DNA of 8,565 nucleotides from Alphaproteobacteria bacterium (GTDB lineage Bacteria; Pseudomonadota; Alphaproteobacteria; Micropepsales; Micropepsaceae), in assembly GCA_017307315.1 (NCBI GenBank), contig JAFKFF010000281.1, positions 1 through 8,565 on the forward strand. Reading direction: 5' to 3'. A program made the position numbers and the translations under genes. The notes under the pieces are model-generated. The model ran no database searches. It had not been told where the DNA came from and worked only from the letters and a program-made list of their open reading frames with translations. Below, in pieces: positions 6,163-8,565 of this stretch (its first letter is position 1; every line of letters starts with the position of its first letter).

Positions 6163-7142
6163 GCGGAACGATGCCGAAGCTCGTAGGCGTGCCAGACGGC
6201 GGCGCATAACAGCACCGCCGCCGTCACCTGATGGAACGCCGCCAGCGCTTCCGGAGCCTGGAGCAGCAAAGTGAAGATGCCCAGGCCGATCTGGAAAGCG
6301 GTGATGGCTGCCACCAGCTTAAGACGGACACCACGGGCGAAGATAAAGGCCGCGACGCCCGCCACGACATAGGCGCCGATGCGGTGATCGAATTGCGCTA
6401 GTCCCGGGTTTTCGAAGAAATTGATCCACCAGGGCTTGGAGAAGAAGGGTTCTTCCGGAAAAACCCGCCCGTTCATGTCGGGCCAGGTGTTGTAGATCAG
6501 GCCGGCATGAAGGCCCGCGACCAGCGCGCCCAGAAGCATTTGCATATAGACCAGAACCACCAGGCCGAGCGCGCGCCCGGCCGGCTTTGGCGGCGTCTTC
6601 AGGTCGCGCAGATATTCCAGCGCGATCCACAGGATGGCGATCAAGAGTAGAAGCGCCGCGCCCAGATGGATCGCCAGGCGGTACTGGCTGACCGAGACCC
6701 GCGTCTCCAGCCCGCTCTGCACCATCCACCAGCCGATGAAGCCCTGCAATCCACCCAGGACGAACAGCAGCAGCATGCGCGGCCAATCGCTTTTGCGGAT
6801 CGCACCCTTCCAGGCGAACAAAAGAAACGGCACGAAGAAAGCGACGCCGAGAAACCGGCCTAGGAAACGATGGGTCCATTCCCACCAGAAGATGCCCTTG
6901 AAAGCCTCAAGGCTCATGCCCCGGTTTTCCAGGATATATTGTGGGATCTTTTGATATTTGGCGAAGGCGTCCGCCCATTGCGCATCGGTCAAAGGCGGGA
7001 TCGCGCCCATGATCGGGTCCCATTCGGTGATGGAAAGACCCGATCCGGTAAGGCGCGTCAGCCCGCCGATGGTTACCATGGCGAGAATGATGACGGCGAT
7101 GGCCAGAAGCCACACGCCCACGGCTTTGCGCGACGCCAGCAT
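6159..7142 (-). CDS. ctaA: Heme A synthase, COX15/CtaA family
   Basis: An inner-membrane enzyme that oxidises the C8 methyl of heme O to a formyl group, giving heme A for aa3-type cytochrome oxidase. The 327-residue form starting at 7142 is preferred: GGAA lies just upstream, and the N-terminus (MLASRKAVGVWLL) leads straight into the first membrane helix. A start at 7196 would add 18 Arg-rich residues and overlap the opposite gene. About eight hydrophobic segments are visible. The four family histidines that ligate the hemes are present: WEWTHR (H91), AIHLG (H159), FDHRIG (H253) and AFHQVT (H304). GGLTRLTGSGLS (26-37) and WWMVQSGL are also typical. It lacks the extracellular cysteine pair of the Bacillus type, as expected for this class. 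It ends tail-to-tail with metY at CTAG. The rest of the oxidase operon is not in the window. Confidence 0.95.
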   Translation of the reverse strand: MLASRKAVGVWLLAIAVIILAMVTIGGLTRLTGSGLSITEWDPIMGAIPPLTDAQWADAFAKYQKIPQYILENRGMSLEAFKGIFWWEWTHRFLGRFLGVAFFVPFLLFAWKGAIRKSDWPRMLLLFVLGGLQGFIGWWMVQSGLETRVSVSQYRLAIHLGAALLLLIAILWIALEYLRDLKTPPKPAGRALGLVVLVYMQMLLGALVAGLHAGLIYNTWPDMNGRVFPEEPFFSKPWWINFFENPGLAQFDHRIGAYVVAGVAAFIFARGVRLKLVAAITAFQIGLGIFTLLLQAPEALAAFHQVTAAVLLCAAVWHAYELRHRSA

Positions 7143-7216
7143 GGCCGTTCCATAGCGTTTGTGCGGGCCCCGGTCCACACTTGCCCGCCGCGGCATTTGC
7201 GGCGATGGTGCCGGCC

Positions 7217-7426
7217 ATGACCCCGCACACCAAGAAACTGATCGGCACGATCCTGATCCTGCTATGGCTGGTGGTCTATGCCCTGATCGTGACGGGTCTG
7301 GCGGTCCGCATCCTGCCGCACGCCAGCTGGTATGTGAGCCTGCTTTTCTATGCGGTGACGGGGGTCTGCTGGATTATCCCCATCGGCATGGCGCTGCCCT
7401 GGATGTATCGGGAGCCCGGGCGATGA
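7217..7426 (+). CDS. DUF2842 small membrane protein
   Basis: A 69-residue inner-membrane protein with two hydrophobic segments (about 9-30 and 39-61), a short basic start (MTPHTKKLIGT) and a C-terminal WMYREPGR. This matches the general plan of DUF2842, a family of unknown function seen mainly in Alphaproteobacteria. In-frame ATG codons at 7181 and 7205 would give longer forms; 7217 is chosen because the family usually begins only a few residues before KLIGT, and no candidate has a clear ribosome binding site. It is transcribed divergently from heme A synthase, with 74 bases between the two preferred starts. Its stop overlaps the next start as ATGA. A role near cytochrome oxidase or membrane assembly is only a guess from position. 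Confidence 0.8.
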   Translation: MTPHTKKLIGTILILLWLVVYALIVTGLAVRILPHASWYVSLLFYAVTGVCWIIPIGMALPWMYREPGR

Positions 7427-7686
7427 TCGACAATGAAGAACGGCATCGCTTCGAGGAGACCGAGAACGGTCTGATCGTCTTCGCCAATTACCGGGAGCAT
7501 GAAGGCCGGTATGTCCTCACCCATGTCGAAGCCGATCCGGGGTTGCGCGGTACCGGCGCGGCGGCCCGGTTGATGGAAGCGATCGTGGCGCATGCCCGCG
7601 CGCACGAACTGCGCCTGGTGCCGCGCTGCAGCTACGCGGTTGCGTGGTTCAAGCGTCACCCCGAAGCCGGGGACGTGATCGGCTGA
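7423..7686 (+). CDS. Small GNAT-type N-acetyltransferase (PF14542-like)
   Basis: An 87-residue minimal GNAT domain, the usual size for the Acetyltransf_CG/YjdJ group. The order of elements fits: an N-terminal strand with FEETENGLIVFANYREHEG (10-28), the strand YVLTHVEADPGLRG, the acetyl-CoA pyrophosphate loop R-G-T-G-A-A (42-47), a helix LMEAIVAHARAH (50-61), then LRLVPRCSYAVAWFKRHPE (63-81) with the conserved Cys69 and the terminal RHPE. The substrate is unknown for most of these proteins. The start shares ATGA with the DUF2842 stop, which indicates translational coupling and a two-gene operon. The same DNA can be read as part of a longer frame beginning at 7159, but that extension has no homology pattern and covers the DUF2842 gene. 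Confidence 0.88.
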   Translation: MIDNEERHRFEETENGLIVFANYREHEGRYVLTHVEADPGLRGTGAAARLMEAIVAHARAHELRLVPRCSYAVAWFKRHPEAGDVIG

Positions 7687-7693
7687 TCTCCCG

Positions 7694-7709
7694 GTAATCA
7701 ATTGCTAAC
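7694..7709 (+). promoter_or_regulatory. Possible degenerate CtrA box
   Basis: GTAA-N7-CTAAC lies 54-69 bases upstream of the 71-residue gene. The alphaproteobacterial cell-cycle regulator CtrA binds TTAA-N7-TTAAC; here spacing is exact but the first base of each half-site differs. No convincing -35/-10 pair is seen nearby. This is a weak pattern match only. Confidence 0.22.
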
Positions 7710-7762
7710 CAAACCGGAAGACTGACGGACGCGATAGGATCGACTCGGGCGTTCCTGCATTC

Positions 7763-7978
7763 ATGGATGAAACCGTCCAGCAGTTGCGCCAATTGCTGAA
7801 ACTGGCGGCCGATCTCAGGGGCTTCGCCGCCGAGGCCTCCTATCCGGATTATGCACGCAAGCTTCTGGCCGCCGCCGCCGAACTGGAGATACGGGCGGAA
7901 ATCCTGTCCGGACAGCGATCCGAGCCGGCCGATTCCCAGACCGCCGCCTTATATCGCTCCATCGATATTCGCATCTGA
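7763..7978 (+). CDS. Hypothetical 71-residue helical protein
   Basis: I do not recognise a named family. The protein is predicted mostly helical: LRQLLKLAADLRGFAAEAS (8-26), then YPDYARKLLAAAAELEIRAEILSG (27-50), then a polar tail ending SIDIRI. The central pattern, a Pro-Asp-Tyr followed by a helix that ends in Leu-Glu-x-Arg-Ala, resembles many short uncharacterised alphaproteobacterial proteins. There is no signal peptide, cysteine or membrane segment, so it is probably cytosolic. The ATG at 7763 has no obvious ribosome binding site. Support comes from amino acid composition, a clean position between the acetyltransferase and a terminator hairpin, and the absence of a better frame on either strand. 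It is separated by 76 bases from the gene before and could have its own promoter. Confidence 0.65.
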   Translation: MDETVQQLRQLLKLAADLRGFAAEASYPDYARKLLAAAAELEIRAEILSGQRSEPADSQTAALYRSIDIRI

Positions 7979-7987
7979 CCAAAGACA

Positions 7988-8011
7988 CGGCCCCGCAAAA
8001 ACGCGGGGCCG
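7988..8011. terminator. Strong hairpin between convergent genes, likely bidirectional terminator
   Basis: CGGCCCCGC (7988-7996) and GCGGGGCCG (8003-8011) form a perfect 9-bp GC-rich stem with a 6-nt A-rich loop. It sits between the stop of the 71-residue gene (7978) and the stop of the DUF2189 gene (8026), which converge. T-runs after the stem are short (three T on either side), so termination may be partial or need Rho. Confidence 0.7.
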
Positions 8012-8025
8012 ATTTCACCGGCATT

Positions 8026-8565
8026 TCAACGTGGCTGCACCAGCTTGCGGTAAAGGTGCCAGGTCGCATGTCCCAAGACCGGGATCACCACGACCAGCCC
8101 CAGGAAGGCCGGCAGGGAGCCCAGCACCAGGCTGCCGGCGACGATCACACCCCACATCGCCATGGGTCCGGGATTGGCGATCACCGCTTTCACCGAGGTG
8201 CTCACCGCCGTGTCCAATCCCACATCATGGTCAAGCAGCAGCGGGAAAGAGACCACGCTGATCATCATCGCCGCCAGCGCGAACAGGAAACCCACGCCGC
8301 ATCCGACCACGATCAGCGTCAGACCGGCCGGAGTGAGGAAAACCTGATGCAGGAAGGCGCCGATGGAGGTGGGCGCGGTGCTGGCATCACTGCCGGGCAC
8401 GAAGATCAGGCGCGTGCCATTGTCGACCTTGGCGAGAATCCCCGCCGCATCCACGTGCAGGGTTTGGGCATAGATAAGCCATGCCGCCAGAATCCAGAGC
8501 AGGAACAGCGCCACCAACCCCGCGCCCAGAACCAGGATCGAGCCGATGGCGGGCGCCTTGAGGAC
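8026..8565 (-). CDS. DUF2189 membrane protein, C-terminal part (runs off right edge)
   Basis: The last 179 codons of an integral membrane protein; the frame is open to the right edge, so the true start lies outside the window. A TTG at 8517 could be mistaken for a start, but the reading continues upstream with hydrophobic, family-like sequence (VLKAPAIGSILVLGAG). Hydrophobic segments are visible at roughly residues 5-32, 76-104 and 129-162 of the fragment. The cytosolic link SFPLLLDHDVGLDTAVSTSVKAV and the ending PVLGHATWHLYRKLV are characteristic of DUF2189, a family of unknown function common in Alphaproteobacteria. The stop is 14 bases from the shared terminator hairpin. No functional partner is visible in the window. 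Confidence 0.88.
   Translation of the reverse strand, partial: VLKAPAIGSILVLGAGLVALFLLWILAAWLIYAQTLHVDAAGILAKVDNGTRLIFVPGSDASTAPTSIGAFLHQVFLTPAGLTLIVVGCGVGFLFALAAMMISVVSFPLLLDHDVGLDTAVSTSVKAVIANPGPMAMWGVIVAGSLVLGSLPAFLGLVVVIPVLGHATWHLYRKLVQPR

Noticed and set aside
4663..6207. Very long open frame (514 codons) antisense to metY
   Set aside because: It is His/Gly/Arg/Gln-rich with no recognisable domain, lies opposite a clear metY gene and runs past its end; it is a shadow caused by GC-rich codon use.
7159..7686. Longer plus-strand frame joining an upstream segment to the acetyltransferase
   Set aside because: The upstream part overlaps DUF2842 in another frame and has no protein-like pattern; the ATGA-coupled start at 7423 gives a normal-length GNAT domain.

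Overview
This window (8,565 bp, visibly GC-rich) looks like ordinary chromosome from an alphaproteobacterium. The ribosomal protein S9 carries an N-terminal extension of the alphaproteobacterial kind, heme A synthase is of the mitochondrial/alphaproteobacterial type, and DUF2842 and DUF2189 proteins are typical of that class. I cannot name the genus. No mobile element, tRNA, rRNA or CRISPR array is visible, and no gene-free stretch exceeds 300 bases.

Left part (1-1260, all minus strand). The N-terminus of an exported PQQ-type dehydrogenase runs off the left edge. Upstream of it is a regulatory-looking spacer with a perfect 13-bp inverted repeat, a separate 11-bp palindrome and a repeated TGACAAT heptamer. 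Next comes a cupin gene that appears broken: its two halves lie in different frames and the segment that should carry the metal-binding HxH...E motif is missing. A good intrinsic terminator separates this block from the ribosomal genes.

Ribosomal pair (1261-2283, minus). rplM and rpsI are two bases apart and are driven by a convincing TTGACC-17-TATAGG promoter.

Central operon (2366-6162, plus). Five genes overlap or nearly touch: an ECHDC3-like crotonase lacking both hydratase glutamates, a YccU-type CoA-binding protein, a glutathione S-transferase, an exported DUF2059-like protein, and O-acetylhomoserine sulfhydrylase (metY). The pairing suggests a link between sulfur assimilation (homocysteine synthesis) and CoA or glutathione thiol chemistry, but this is inferred from context only.

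Right part (6159-8565). Heme A synthase converges on metY, and the two genes share a palindromic CTAG as both stop codons. Divergent from it are a DUF2842 membrane protein and a translationally coupled small GNAT acetyltransferase, then a 71-residue helical protein of unknown function. A strong hairpin separates that gene from a convergent, truncated DUF2189 membrane protein at the right edge.

I see no defence system, biosynthetic cluster or clearly new system. The points most worth a second look are the broken cupin gene, the inverted-repeat spacer beside it, and the catalytically altered crotonase in the metY operon.
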